The notes beneath the pieces were generated by a model, which saw nothing but the letters and a program-made list of their open reading frames with translations, made no database searches and had not been told where the DNA came from. Below, piece by piece: positions 1-7,551 of a stretch of 64,000 bases of DNA (its first letter is position 1; each line of letters opens with the position of its first letter). Origin of the DNA: Halosaccharopolyspora lacisalsi (lineage in GTDB: Bacteria > Actinomycetota > Actinomycetes > Mycobacteriales > Pseudonocardiaceae). Both the position numbers and the translations under genes were made by a program. The DNA lies in assembly GCF_014137975.1 (NCBI RefSeq), contig NZ_JACGWZ010000002.1:729134-793133 (forward strand), given 5' to 3'.

Positions 1-800
1 CCGGTGGGCAGCGCGGATACCGCGCGCATCACGAACACCGGCCGTTCCATCGACCACGAGACCTCGTAGGACACCCCCGTGTCCCGCAGGGCCTCAGCGA
101 GCAGGGCAGCCAGCCGGTCACGGCGGTAGGTGTCCGGGTTCGCCTCACAGCGGATCTCCGCCGCCACGAGTCGGCGTCCGTCCCAGCGCGCGTTTTCGAC
201 CCGAAGCTCCTCCGGGACGATGCCCGCTCCGGAGGACACGCGACGCGCCAGCACCGCGCGGACGCGGGCGCGATACCGCTCCTCCTGCGTCATACCGAGA
301 ACACCGACCAGCGCGGCCAGGATCACCGCCAGCACCAACCACCCCGCGACGGCGCCGAGCCCGACGACAGCCGCTCCCGCGACCAGTCCCCCCGCTCGAG
401 TCCGGAAGCCCCATCCCTCCGGAACCACCAGCCACGCTCCGAGCCGGAAGACCACCAGCGTCCCCACTGCCAGCAAGAAAGGACCGAGGACCGCGGACCA
501 CCACGTGTAGCGCAACAGCACCAGCAGTGCCAGCAGCGTCAGCACCCCACCGAGGTAGGGAGCCGGGGTGCGGCGCACGTCCAACCACGCCGCACGCACC
601 TCACGGGGCCCCGGCCCACGCCACCAGTCGCCGAGTCGCCTCCGATGGGACCACACCACTCCGTGCGAATCCGACCGATACAGCCTGCCCACGGCATCAG
701 TCGACCAGTTTCCGTCCCACGTCGCCACTCGCCACCACCCGTCGCCGCAGCGGCGAGAGCGGCCACCGAAGCGGTGAACACGGCGAGTAACGTCCGACAA
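1..800 (-). CDS. Membrane protein of unknown function, C-terminus cut by window edge
   Basis: An open minus-strand frame with strong G/C third-position bias runs off the left edge. It reads a Trp-rich N-terminus (DGWWRVATWDGNW), a charged stretch, then two hydrophobic pairs around positions 540-330 (LLALLVLLRY, LVLAVILAALVGVL) and a soluble tail containing RVENARWDGRRLVAAEIRC. This suggests a protein with about four membrane segments and a cytoplasmic C-terminal domain. I do not recognise the family. The start is uncertain: TTG at 800 directly follows an in-frame stop, and GTG at 728 is an alternative. The gene diverges from the lipoprotein gene at 926. Confidence 0.6.
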   Translation of the reverse strand, partial: MSDVTRRVHRFGGRSRRCGDGWWRVATWDGNWSTDAVGRLYRSDSHGVVWSHRRRLGDWWRGPGPREVRAAWLDVRRTPAPYLGGVLTLLALLVLLRYTWWSAVLGPFLLAVGTLVVFRLGAWLVVPEGWGFRTRAGGLVAGAAVVGLGAVAGWLVLAVILAALVGVLGMTQEERYRARVRAVLARRVSSGAGIVPEELRVENARWDGRRLVAAEIRCEANPDTYRRDRLAALLAEALRDTGVSYEVSWSMERPVFVMRAVSALPT

Positions 801-925
801 TCACTCATCACTCGAAGGAAATAATCGAAGACCCGAAATCTCGCGCGTTTCTCACCATGAGCGTCCACGGTTCCGAGAATCGCACGACAGGCAACGGAGC
901 CGCCTCCGTGCTACTCTCCGCTGCC

Positions 926-2131
926 ATGCGGAACAAAATGTGCGTTTCGGCCTCGATCACCGTCACGATCGGGGCGTTGGTGGCCGGGTGCGCGGTATCC
1001 GATCAAACAACTTCGGATTCCGGAACCGGCAAAAGCGCCGGAGGAAAGCAGGATCAGCAGGCGGCCCCCGCCCCCGAGGAGAAGCTCGACCTGCTTCCGG
1101 GGATGCCCCCTCCCGCGGATCCGGGAAACGTGTACGCCGCGACGCGCTCGGGCAAGCTCAACGAACCGATGCGCCAGGCGAGGGAACTGGTCTACGTCCC
1201 CAACAGCCTCGACGACACGGTCTCGGTCATCGACCCGAACACGTTCGAGGTCATCGACACGTACCCCGCCGGGGACGAACCCCAGCACGTGGTCCCCTCC
1301 TACGACATGCGCACGCTCTACGCGGTCGCCGACAAGGTGCCCGGGGGGTCGCTCACCCCCATCGACCCGAAGACGGGCAAGCCCGGCACGCCCATCAAGG
1401 TCCAGGACCCGTACAACCTGTACTTCACCCCCGACGGCAAATCCGCGATCGTCGTCGCCGAGGCCTACAAGCGCCTGGACTTCTACGATCCGAAGACCTG
1501 GAAGATCCAGAGCAGCATTTCCGTGCCCGGATGCGCCGGTGTCAACCACATGGACTTCACCGCGAACGGCAAGCGCGCCCTGATCGCCTGCGAATTCGCG
1601 AACCGAATGATCGTACTGGACGTCGCGAACCGAAAAATCATCAAGAAGTTCGACCTGAATCAGGTTCCGAACGGCAAGCCGCAGGACACCCGGCTGTCGC
1701 CCGACGGAAAGACCTTCTACGTCGCCGACATGATCGCAGGCGGCATCTACCTCTTCAGCGGGGACGCCATGAAGTACCGCGATTTCATCCCCACCGGGGA
1801 CGGGGCGCACGGAGTGTACTTCTCCCGGGACACGAAGCGGATGTTCGTGACGAACCGCGGTGAGGGCAGCGTGAGCGTGCTCAGCGCGAACACGCACGAG
1901 AAGCTCGACAAGTGGCACATCCCCGGCGGTGGAAGCCCGGACATGGGAGCGCTGTCCCCCGACGGCAGTCAGCTGTGGCTGTCCGGGAGGTACGACTCGG
2001 AGGTCTACGTCTTCGACACCAAGGACGGCTCCCTGTTGAAACGCATCCCTGTCGGCAACGGCCCGCACGGACTGACCTACATGCCGCAACCCGGCCGCTA
2101 CTCCCTCGGCCACACCAGCAACATCCGCTGA
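926..2131 (+). CDS. YVTN/YncE-like beta-propeller lipoprotein
   Basis: 401 residues. The start ATG at 926 gives a clean lipoprotein signal: MRNK, a hydrophobic stretch and the lipobox LVAGC. A longer in-frame start at 857 would bury the signal, so it is rejected. After a low-complexity linker, the body consists of repeated blades with motifs such as VYVPNSLDDTVSVID, LYFTPDGKSAIVVAEA, MFVTNRGEGSVSVL and QLWLSGRYDSEVYVFD, typical of seven-bladed YVTN/YncE propellers. It probably sits on the outer face of the membrane and binds a ligand or partner protein, but the sequence does not show which. It converges with the LCP gene. Confidence 0.85.
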   Translation: MRNKMCVSASITVTIGALVAGCAVSDQTTSDSGTGKSAGGKQDQQAAPAPEEKLDLLPGMPPPADPGNVYAATRSGKLNEPMRQARELVYVPNSLDDTVSVIDPNTFEVIDTYPAGDEPQHVVPSYDMRTLYAVADKVPGGSLTPIDPKTGKPGTPIKVQDPYNLYFTPDGKSAIVVAEAYKRLDFYDPKTWKIQSSISVPGCAGVNHMDFTANGKRALIACEFANRMIVLDVANRKIIKKFDLNQVPNGKPQDTRLSPDGKTFYVADMIAGGIYLFSGDAMKYRDFIPTGDGAHGVYFSRDTKRMFVTNRGEGSVSVLSANTHEKLDKWHIPGGGSPDMGALSPDGSQLWLSGRYDSEVYVFDTKDGSLLKRIPVGNGPHGLTYMPQPGRYSLGHTSNIR

Positions 2132-2201
2132 GGGGTTTCTTCCGCCACGGTCCGCGAGCGGCCCGGCAAGCACGTGTTCGCCGCGGTGGCAGGGCGGGCT
2201 C

Positions 2202-3608
2202 TCAGTAGACGCAGGGAACGTCGTCCGCCGTGGTCGGCCGCTGCTCGACACCCGGTTCCGCCGACTCCCGTGCGCCCGTCTCGCTTTCGGCGGCACGATC
2301 TCCGCCGAGTCCGCTCGTACCGGAGAAACCGGCCGTGCCGCCGGGGCGCTCCTCCGCCGACCCGGACCGCGTCGGCCGGTCGGTCTCGTCCGTTCGCCCC
2401 GACAGCAGGTCGTCCACGTAGCGCTCGACCCGCTTCGGTTTCGCCACCACCTCGCCACCACGCAGCCGCACCGGGATGGTGGAGAACTCGATGTCGTCGG
2501 CGGCGATGCCGCGCATCTTGCCGGCGAAACCGACGATGTTCCATCCCTTGTCCAGGGTGACGGAGTTCTCCAGCGCATCCATCAGGGCCGAGACCTTCGC
2601 GGGGTTGCCCAGAATGCCCGCGGACAGGATCTTGTTCGCGAGACCGGCCAGGAACGCCTGCTGACGCACGACCCGGTCGAGGTCACCACGAGGCAGTCCG
2701 TGGCGCTGACGCACGAACGCCAACGCCTCGGACCCGGAGAGCACCTGCGGCCCGGCCGGAAAGACTGCACCGGAGTACTCGCTGTCGTCGACGGGCCGTC
2801 GCAGGCACACCTTCACACCACCGACCGCCTTGGTGAGCCGGTAGAAACCCAGCAGGTTCACTTCGGCGTAGTGGTCGATGTCGACTCCCGCCAGTTCCTC
2901 GATGGTGGAGACGAAGAACTTCTGTCCCGCGGTCCGGGACTTCCTGGCCAGCTCCGCACCGGTGACTCCTCGCCCACGCAGGCGCTGCTCGGCAGCGGCC
3001 TGCGCACGTGCCAGCGCGGAGTTGAGCTTGTGCTCGCCGAACCGATCGAGGTCGACGAGGGTGTCCCGGGGAAACGACACGGCGCTGGCGCGCCGTCCGC
3101 CGTCGGGAATCCGCACCAGGATCATCGTGTCGGTGAGGTTGTTGGCCGAACCGTCGGAGGAGGCGCGAAGTTTTCTCAGCATGTTCTCGGAAAGCTGCTC
3201 ACCCTGCGCGTTGACACGACTGTCGTTGCCGACGAGCAGGATGTCGGTCGCACCGTCCGGGGCCTTGGGGCCGGCATCGGCGATGACGTCGCCACCCCGC
3301 ACGGACTTGTTGAGCTCGTGCAGCCTGGACCATCCGTAGCCGACCGTGCCCAGCACGAGAACCGACACCACCACCAGGAGGGCCTGGAACGCCCGGATCC
3401 AGCTTCTCCGGCCGCGCTTGCGAGGTCTGTTCGCGTTCTCGTTCCACTCGTCGAGGACTCGGGACGGTCCCCGCGGATGTTCTGCCGCCCGTGGGGACGG
3501 TCCTTCCCCGATCCGACGAGCTCCGGAAGGAGTTCCCCCACCTGTTCGACGGGACCGACGACCTCCCCGCGAGGACGCGCCCGGCCGTCGCCGTGACCAG
3601 TCAACCAC
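2202..3608 (-). CDS. LytR-CpsA-Psr (LCP) family cell-wall glycopolymer ligase
   Basis: 468 residues from the GTG at 3608, chosen because AGGGGG lies 6 nt upstream. Layout: a basic cytoplasmic N-terminus rich in Arg/Gly/Pro, one membrane segment (LLVVVSVLVLGTVGYGW, about residues 75-92), then the extracellular LCP domain with ILLVGNDSR, LTDTMILVRIP, the SFPRDT motif, the segment VKVCLRRPV and the downstream RQRHGLPRGDLDRVVRQQ. LCP proteins transfer lipid-linked glycopolymers to peptidoglycan (or arabinogalactan in related actinobacteria). The C-terminus is a Ser/Thr/Glu-rich disordered tail. The actual polymer cannot be inferred. Confidence 0.9.
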   Translation of the reverse strand: MVDWSRRRPGASSRGGRRSRRTGGGTPSGARRIGEGPSPRAAEHPRGPSRVLDEWNENANRPRKRGRRSWIRAFQALLVVVSVLVLGTVGYGWSRLHELNKSVRGGDVIADAGPKAPDGATDILLVGNDSRVNAQGEQLSENMLRKLRASSDGSANNLTDTMILVRIPDGGRRASAVSFPRDTLVDLDRFGEHKLNSALARAQAAAEQRLRGRGVTGAELARKSRTAGQKFFVSTIEELAGVDIDHYAEVNLLGFYRLTKAVGGVKVCLRRPVDDSEYSGAVFPAGPQVLSGSEALAFVRQRHGLPRGDLDRVVRQQAFLAGLANKILSAGILGNPAKVSALMDALENSVTLDKGWNIVGFAGKMRGIAADDIEFSTIPVRLRGGEVVAKPKRVERYVDDLLSGRTDETDRPTRSGSAEERPGGTAGFSGTSGLGGDRAAESETGARESAEPGVEQRPTTADDVPCVY

Positions 3609-4111
3609 GCCACACCCCCTACAGAGAGCTGCCGCGGTGGTTGTGAACCGTGAAGCGGGACAAAGGCGGGCAGCTCCCGCACAACTCGGATGATCGGGAC
3701 GATCGCGTGTCGAGCGGCGAAGGGACCACGCCCCCACAGCCCCACGGGCTCGGGACGGCGCCGCCAACCCAGTATAGCCGTGGCGGGCAGTTCGAGCAGC
3801 CGCTCGAACGAAACCGAAATGCTCGAATTACTTTCGCGTTCAACGCGATCGATGTGCTCGACGGCCGACCACCACGCCGAACCGATATTCCGACCAGCCG
3901 GAATGCTCCAACGGGATTACTTCGCATCCCGCACCGGCTGCCCACGGTGAGCAAGCGATCTCTCCCGCGAGTGAACCCTGTCGCCTGTCTAGGGACTTCC
4001 GCCGAAAACCGTGGACCCCGCTCCGATCACTATATTAATTTCAAGCGCGCCATGCCGGGTTCGCCCGATCCCGTGGCTGGTGAAACCATCGACGAGAAGA
4101 AACGAGACGCC
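3609..4111. promoter_or_regulatory. Divergent intergenic region between LCP and Tat-secreted protein genes
   Basis: About 500 bases without a convincing gene, lower in GC than its surroundings. On the minus strand TATACT (3776-3771) is a good -10-like hexamer for the LCP gene. On the plus strand TATATT (4031-4036), inside an AT-rich run, is a -10-like element for the gene at 4112. No clear -35 partner was found for either, so both are tentative. Confidence 0.35.
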
Positions 4112-4876
4112 ATGACCGACACGAACGACAACGGTCCGAAAGAACCCCAGGACGGCGACGGCACCGGCCGCCGGGATTTCCTCAAGAAGGCCGCCACCGG
4201 TGCCGCCGCTGCCGCGGGCGGCCTCGCCTTCGGAAGTTCACAGGCCTTCGCGTCCCCGCGGTTGCCCGAGCCTCCCGAGGTCGGTGCGGAGATCCCGTGC
4301 AGCTGTCTGGCGCCCGGAGTCCCACTGACCATCCAGACCTCCACGATCAGGATCGACTTCAGCGGTCGGATCAAGGTGCGCGTGGAGGCGGCGAACCCGC
4401 TGAACCCCTGGAGCCTGAAACTCAAGGTCATCGGACACGAGGTCACCGGCTACGACAACGGAGACAGCGGAGACAACGAGACGAACGCCAAGAGCGCTCC
4501 GCGTGAGGGCCTCGGTCAGGTCCGGATCAAGCAGAGCGACGCCGAGTTCACCCCGAACAGTCTGCTGGAGATGACCAACAAGTTCCCGCCGAAGTTCGAA
4601 CAGACCATGTTCCTGGACTTCACCATGACCATCGAGAACCCACCCCAGCAGGTGATGGAGCGGGCGCTGGGCGTGTCGATGACCAAGAAACCGGAACCCC
4701 TCGTGCTATCCACGAAGAACCCCGGCAAACTGGTCGGCCAACTCGACCAGTTCCCCCCGCAGGGCGCTCCCTACAAATTGCAGAACCCGATCGAGCTGGT
4801 GATGCCCAACCACGACGAAACCATCGCCACCCTCGACAAGTTCCCCGTCACGGTCGGAGAAATCACCGGTTCCTGA
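4112..4876 (+). CDS. Tat-exported protein of unknown function
   Basis: 254 residues. The N-terminus is polar, then carries a twin-arginine signal (GRRDFLKKA) followed by an Ala-rich hydrophobic segment ending near SQAFASP, so export of a folded protein by Tat is expected. The mature part is beta-rich in appearance, with no transmembrane helix and few cysteines (CSC near the N-terminus). I do not recognise a domain. A longer in-frame start at 3650 is rejected because it would bury the Tat signal. It converges on the last gene of the polyketide operon and is separated from it by a strong hairpin, so it is probably a separate unit. Confidence 0.75.
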   Translation: MTDTNDNGPKEPQDGDGTGRRDFLKKAATGAAAAAGGLAFGSSQAFASPRLPEPPEVGAEIPCSCLAPGVPLTIQTSTIRIDFSGRIKVRVEAANPLNPWSLKLKVIGHEVTGYDNGDSGDNETNAKSAPREGLGQVRIKQSDAEFTPNSLLEMTNKFPPKFEQTMFLDFTMTIENPPQQVMERALGVSMTKKPEPLVLSTKNPGKLVGQLDQFPPQGAPYKLQNPIELVMPNHDETIATLDKFPVTVGEITGS

Positions 4877-4888
4877 ACCCGTCCCCTT

Positions 4889-4922
4889 CCGCTCCGGCTC
4901 GCGGCTGCCGCGGCCGGAGCGG
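4889..4922. terminator. Bidirectional terminator hairpin
   Basis: The outer arms CCGCTCCGGC (4889-4898) and GCCGGAGCGG (4913-4922) are perfect 10-bp complements. An inner CGCGG/CCGCG pair extends the stem around a three-base loop. It lies between the convergent Tat-protein gene and the HxlR gene at the end of the polyketide operon. There is no U-tract, as is common in actinomycetes. Confidence 0.75.
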
Positions 4923-4945
4923 CTCCCGGTCCGGAACCGCGAAAG

Positions 4946-5626
4946 TCAGTCCGGCGCGCCGACCGCTCCCAACCCGAGCACGGTGGAACACCGCAGCACC
5001 GCTTCGGGATCTCCGGACAGTGCCAGCTTGCCCTCGCCGACCGCGTCGAAGGGAGTGCAGGTGCCCGAACCGATGCGCACGAACGTCGCCGCGTCGGTCG
5101 TGGCGACCAGGGCGGGGCCCCGGGCGGCTCCCCGCGCCGCCGTCGTCGTGCCGTGGTCGACGAGCAGGTGGAACACCTCGTCGTCGACCCGGAACTCGTA
5201 CTCCTCGCGGACGTTCGGGCACCGGGTGGCGTCGGCCATGGACTCGATGGCCAGGAATCCCCAGTGCGGGCGGACCACCGCGTCCTCGGGCACCTCGTCC
5301 ACCAGCGCCATCCCCCACCGCGCGAGGCCCTTCACCGGCTCCCGCAGGGACTCGCCCGCCTCGGTGAGTTCGTAGACGTAACCACGCTCGGCACTCCCCC
5401 GGTGGCGCAGCACGCCCAGCGTGCACAACTTCTTCAGCCGATCGGCGAGCAGGTTGGTCCCGATGCCGGGCAGGTCGGTGAGGAGCTCGTTGTAGCGGCG
5501 CGGCCCCAGCATGCATTCCCGCACGATCAGCAGGGTCCACCGTTCACCCACGGCGTCGAGGGCGGCTGCGAGACCACAGTACTGCCGATAGTTGCGCTCC
5601 CGTCGCTTCGCGGCGCCTGTCGTCAC
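4946..5626 (-). CDS. HxlR-family regulator with C-terminal SCP2-like domain
   Basis: 226 residues. Residues 1-110 are a winged helix of the HxlR type: CGLAAALDAVGERWTLLIVRE, LGPRRYNELLTDLPGIGTN, and a wing ending in YELTEAG. Residues 115-226 resemble the SCP2 sterol-carrier fold often fused to HxlR proteins, suggesting a hydrophobic small-molecule ligand. It is the last gene of the polyketide operon, 30 bp after the MFS exporter. This suggests control of the operon or exporter in response to a lipophilic product, but that role is inference. No operator was identified. Confidence 0.85.
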   Translation of the reverse strand: MTTGAAKRRERNYRQYCGLAAALDAVGERWTLLIVRECMLGPRRYNELLTDLPGIGTNLLADRLKKLCTLGVLRHRGSAERGYVYELTEAGESLREPVKGLARWGMALVDEVPEDAVVRPHWGFLAIESMADATRCPNVREEYEFRVDDEVFHLLVDHGTTTAARGAARGPALVATTDAATFVRIGSGTCTPFDAVGEGKLALSGDPEAVLRCSTVLGLGAVGAPD

Positions 5627-5656
5627 GCTTGCCTCCGTTCACCGCGACGAGCTCAC

Positions 5657-7111
5657 TCACGGTGGCTTCACCGTACCGCTCGTCGGCGACCGCCGTGGAC
5701 TCATCACCGCACCGGCCAGCACCGTACCGCTGCCGACGACGACCGAGACGGCGAAGAACCCGGAAGGAGCGGTGACCAACGTGGCGAGCGCGAGCGGACC
5801 GGTCAGGCCACCGAGCTTGCTCGCTCCGGCCACCTGACCGAGTCCTCTGCCCTGAACGCGGCGCGCGTAGTGCACAGAGGACATCGGCACGACACTGGCC
5901 ACCATCGCGTTGCTGAACAGCACGGTGGCGGTCAGCGACAGCACGAGCACCCACCCCTGCTGTCCGCTCAGAATCACCAGCCCGAACAGGACCAGTGCGC
6001 TCCCGGCTCCCGCGGCCAGCACCCGAGCACAACGCTGTGGTGAACTGTGGCGCAGCACCAGGGCCAGGATCACGGCCACCGGCAGGGACACCCAGGACTG
6101 CGCGGCGAGGAGCCGCTCCCCTGCTCCACCGGTCAGCCCGGACGAGCGCAGCACCGTGGGGACCCAGGTCAGCACGCCCAGCGCCATCAACCCGGCCATG
6201 AAACCGTAGAAGGCGTGACGCCGGTGCTGCTGATGCCCCGTCAGGGACGAGGGGGCCTCCTCGGGGGAGGAACTCCGTGCCGCGACGTCGCACGTGGACG
6301 GAACCAGGGGAAGGACCAGCAGGACCAGCGCACCGGTGAACGCTCCGACCAGCCAGAGGGACCTCCACCCGTACGCGGGCACGAACAGGGCGGCGGACTG
6401 ACTGGCCACCAGGTAGCCACCGGCCGTGGCCACACCCGCGATGAGCGATCCGACCGCGGGCACCCGGGACGGGGACACGAGGGTCGTGAGCGCACTGAAC
6501 ACCACCGGCATCAGCCCGCCCACGGCCAGCCCCATGAGCCAGCACATCACCAGGTTTCCGGTGAAGGTCGGCATCGAGCCGCATATCGAGGTCGCGATGA
6601 AGCCGAGGGTGGACAGCAGCAGGGTGCGTCGCACGCCGAGCCGGTCCACCAGCGCCCCCCACAGCAGTGAACCGAGCACGGTCCCCGTCAGGCCCGCGAT
6701 GGGCAGCAGCCCGGCGTACTGGGTGCTCAGACCGTACTCCTCCCGCATCCCGGGCAGCACGAACCCGAGCGTGGCCGTCTTGGACACGTCGACGATCAGT
6801 GCCGCGGTCAGCACGACCAGCGCGACGACAGCGGCGGGGCGGGAGGGGCTTCGAGTGGCGCGCGGCGGTTCGGCCGGAGTGAGCAGTCCGGCCAGCGCGG
6901 TCACCATGCCCACGGTGATGAGCACCATGTCCCGGTGATGACCCTGGTACGGCCAGAACTCGACACGGACGCCGCCGGTGAAGAACACGATCGCGTGCCG
7001 CACGGAGACCGCCACGACCAGCACCGTTCCCAGCGCCGTGGGGGCCACCGTGGCGATTCGCCGCCCGCGCCCTCCGGCCGTCCGGGCGTGCTCAGCCACG
7101 TCCGCTCTCAT
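5657..7111 (-). CDS. Major facilitator superfamily exporter of the polyketide operon
   Basis: 484 residues from ATG 7111, which overlaps the thioesterase stop by 4 bp. About twelve hydrophobic segments are visible, and the MFS loop signature appears as GALVDRLGVRRTLLL between segments 2 and 3. The N-terminal ~100 residues carry additional hydrophobic helices before the core begins at AAVVALVVLTAALIVDVSK. The position inside the enediyne cassette makes efflux of the pathway product the likely role, perhaps with a self-protective effect. The substrate is inferred from context only. Confidence 0.85.
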   Translation of the reverse strand: MRADVAEHARTAGGRGRRIATVAPTALGTVLVVAVSVRHAIVFFTGGVRVEFWPYQGHHRDMVLITVGMVTALAGLLTPAEPPRATRSPSRPAAVVALVVLTAALIVDVSKTATLGFVLPGMREEYGLSTQYAGLLPIAGLTGTVLGSLLWGALVDRLGVRRTLLLSTLGFIATSICGSMPTFTGNLVMCWLMGLAVGGLMPVVFSALTTLVSPSRVPAVGSLIAGVATAGGYLVASQSAALFVPAYGWRSLWLVGAFTGALVLLVLPLVPSTCDVAARSSSPEEAPSSLTGHQQHRRHAFYGFMAGLMALGVLTWVPTVLRSSGLTGGAGERLLAAQSWVSLPVAVILALVLRHSSPQRCARVLAAGAGSALVLFGLVILSGQQGWVLVLSLTATVLFSNAMVASVVPMSSVHYARRVQGRGLGQVAGASKLGGLTGPLALATLVTAPSGFFAVSVVVGSGTVLAGAVMSPRRSPTSGTVKPP

Positions 7112-7551
7112 CGGTTCGACCTCCCGTACGGTTCCAGGGCCGCGAGAAGCTCCTCCGGCACGGCCACCGGCCGTGGCCCCTGCTCGGTCCGTCTCATGCA
7201 CGTGGTGGTCTGCGCTCCCCGCGCCACGAGCTCGGCCGACGCGGTGAGGCGGTAGTAGTCGAAGTTCATCGAGATCGTGGTGTCGTTCACGGACTCGAGG
7301 GTCATCCGCAGTTCCACGGTGTCGGCGGCGTAGAGCTCGCTGAAGTAGTCGCAGTGGCAGGACACCGTGGCCAGGGCCAGATCCTCCTCGGTCAGGGCTC
7401 GCAGCACCCCCGGCGCACGGTCGACGAGGAAGTGCTCGCGGCACTGTCCCTGCCAGCGCAGGTAGTTCGCGAAGTACACGTTGCCGACGAGATTGGTCTC
7501 CTCCAGAGTCACCAGGTGGCGGTAGTCGTAACTGGGAGTCGTCCACATCAT
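7108..7551 (-). CDS. Enediyne-type hotdog thioesterase (E10 family)
   Basis: 147 residues, a single hotdog domain. YDYRHLVTLEETNLVGNVYF, then ANYLRWQGQCREHFL, and later DYFSELYAADTVELRM match the acyl-CoA/ACP thioesterases (SgcE10, CalE7, DynE7) that release the nascent polyene from enediyne PKSs. The start is set at 7551 because ATG overlaps the PksE stop (ATGA), implying translational coupling. In characterised systems PksE plus this enzyme releases a linear heptaene. It acts in the cytosol with PksE, and its stop in turn overlaps the exporter start. Confidence 0.93.
   Translation of the reverse strand: MMWTTPSYDYRHLVTLEETNLVGNVYFANYLRWQGQCREHFLVDRAPGVLRALTEEDLALATVSCHCDYFSELYAADTVELRMTLESVNDTTISMNFDYYRLTASAELVARGAQTTTCMRRTEQGPRPVAVPEELLAALEPYGRSNR

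Noticed and set aside
857..925. Upstream in-frame ATG for the beta-propeller lipoprotein
   Set aside because: It would place 23 polar residues before the signal peptide and destroy lipoprotein processing. ATG 926 fits the lipobox.
4112..4876. The Tat-exported protein as an enediyne apoprotein or resistance protein
   Set aside because: Its length, Tat signal and lack of the neocarzinostatin-type fold pattern do not fit, and a strong terminator separates it from the operon on the opposite strand.
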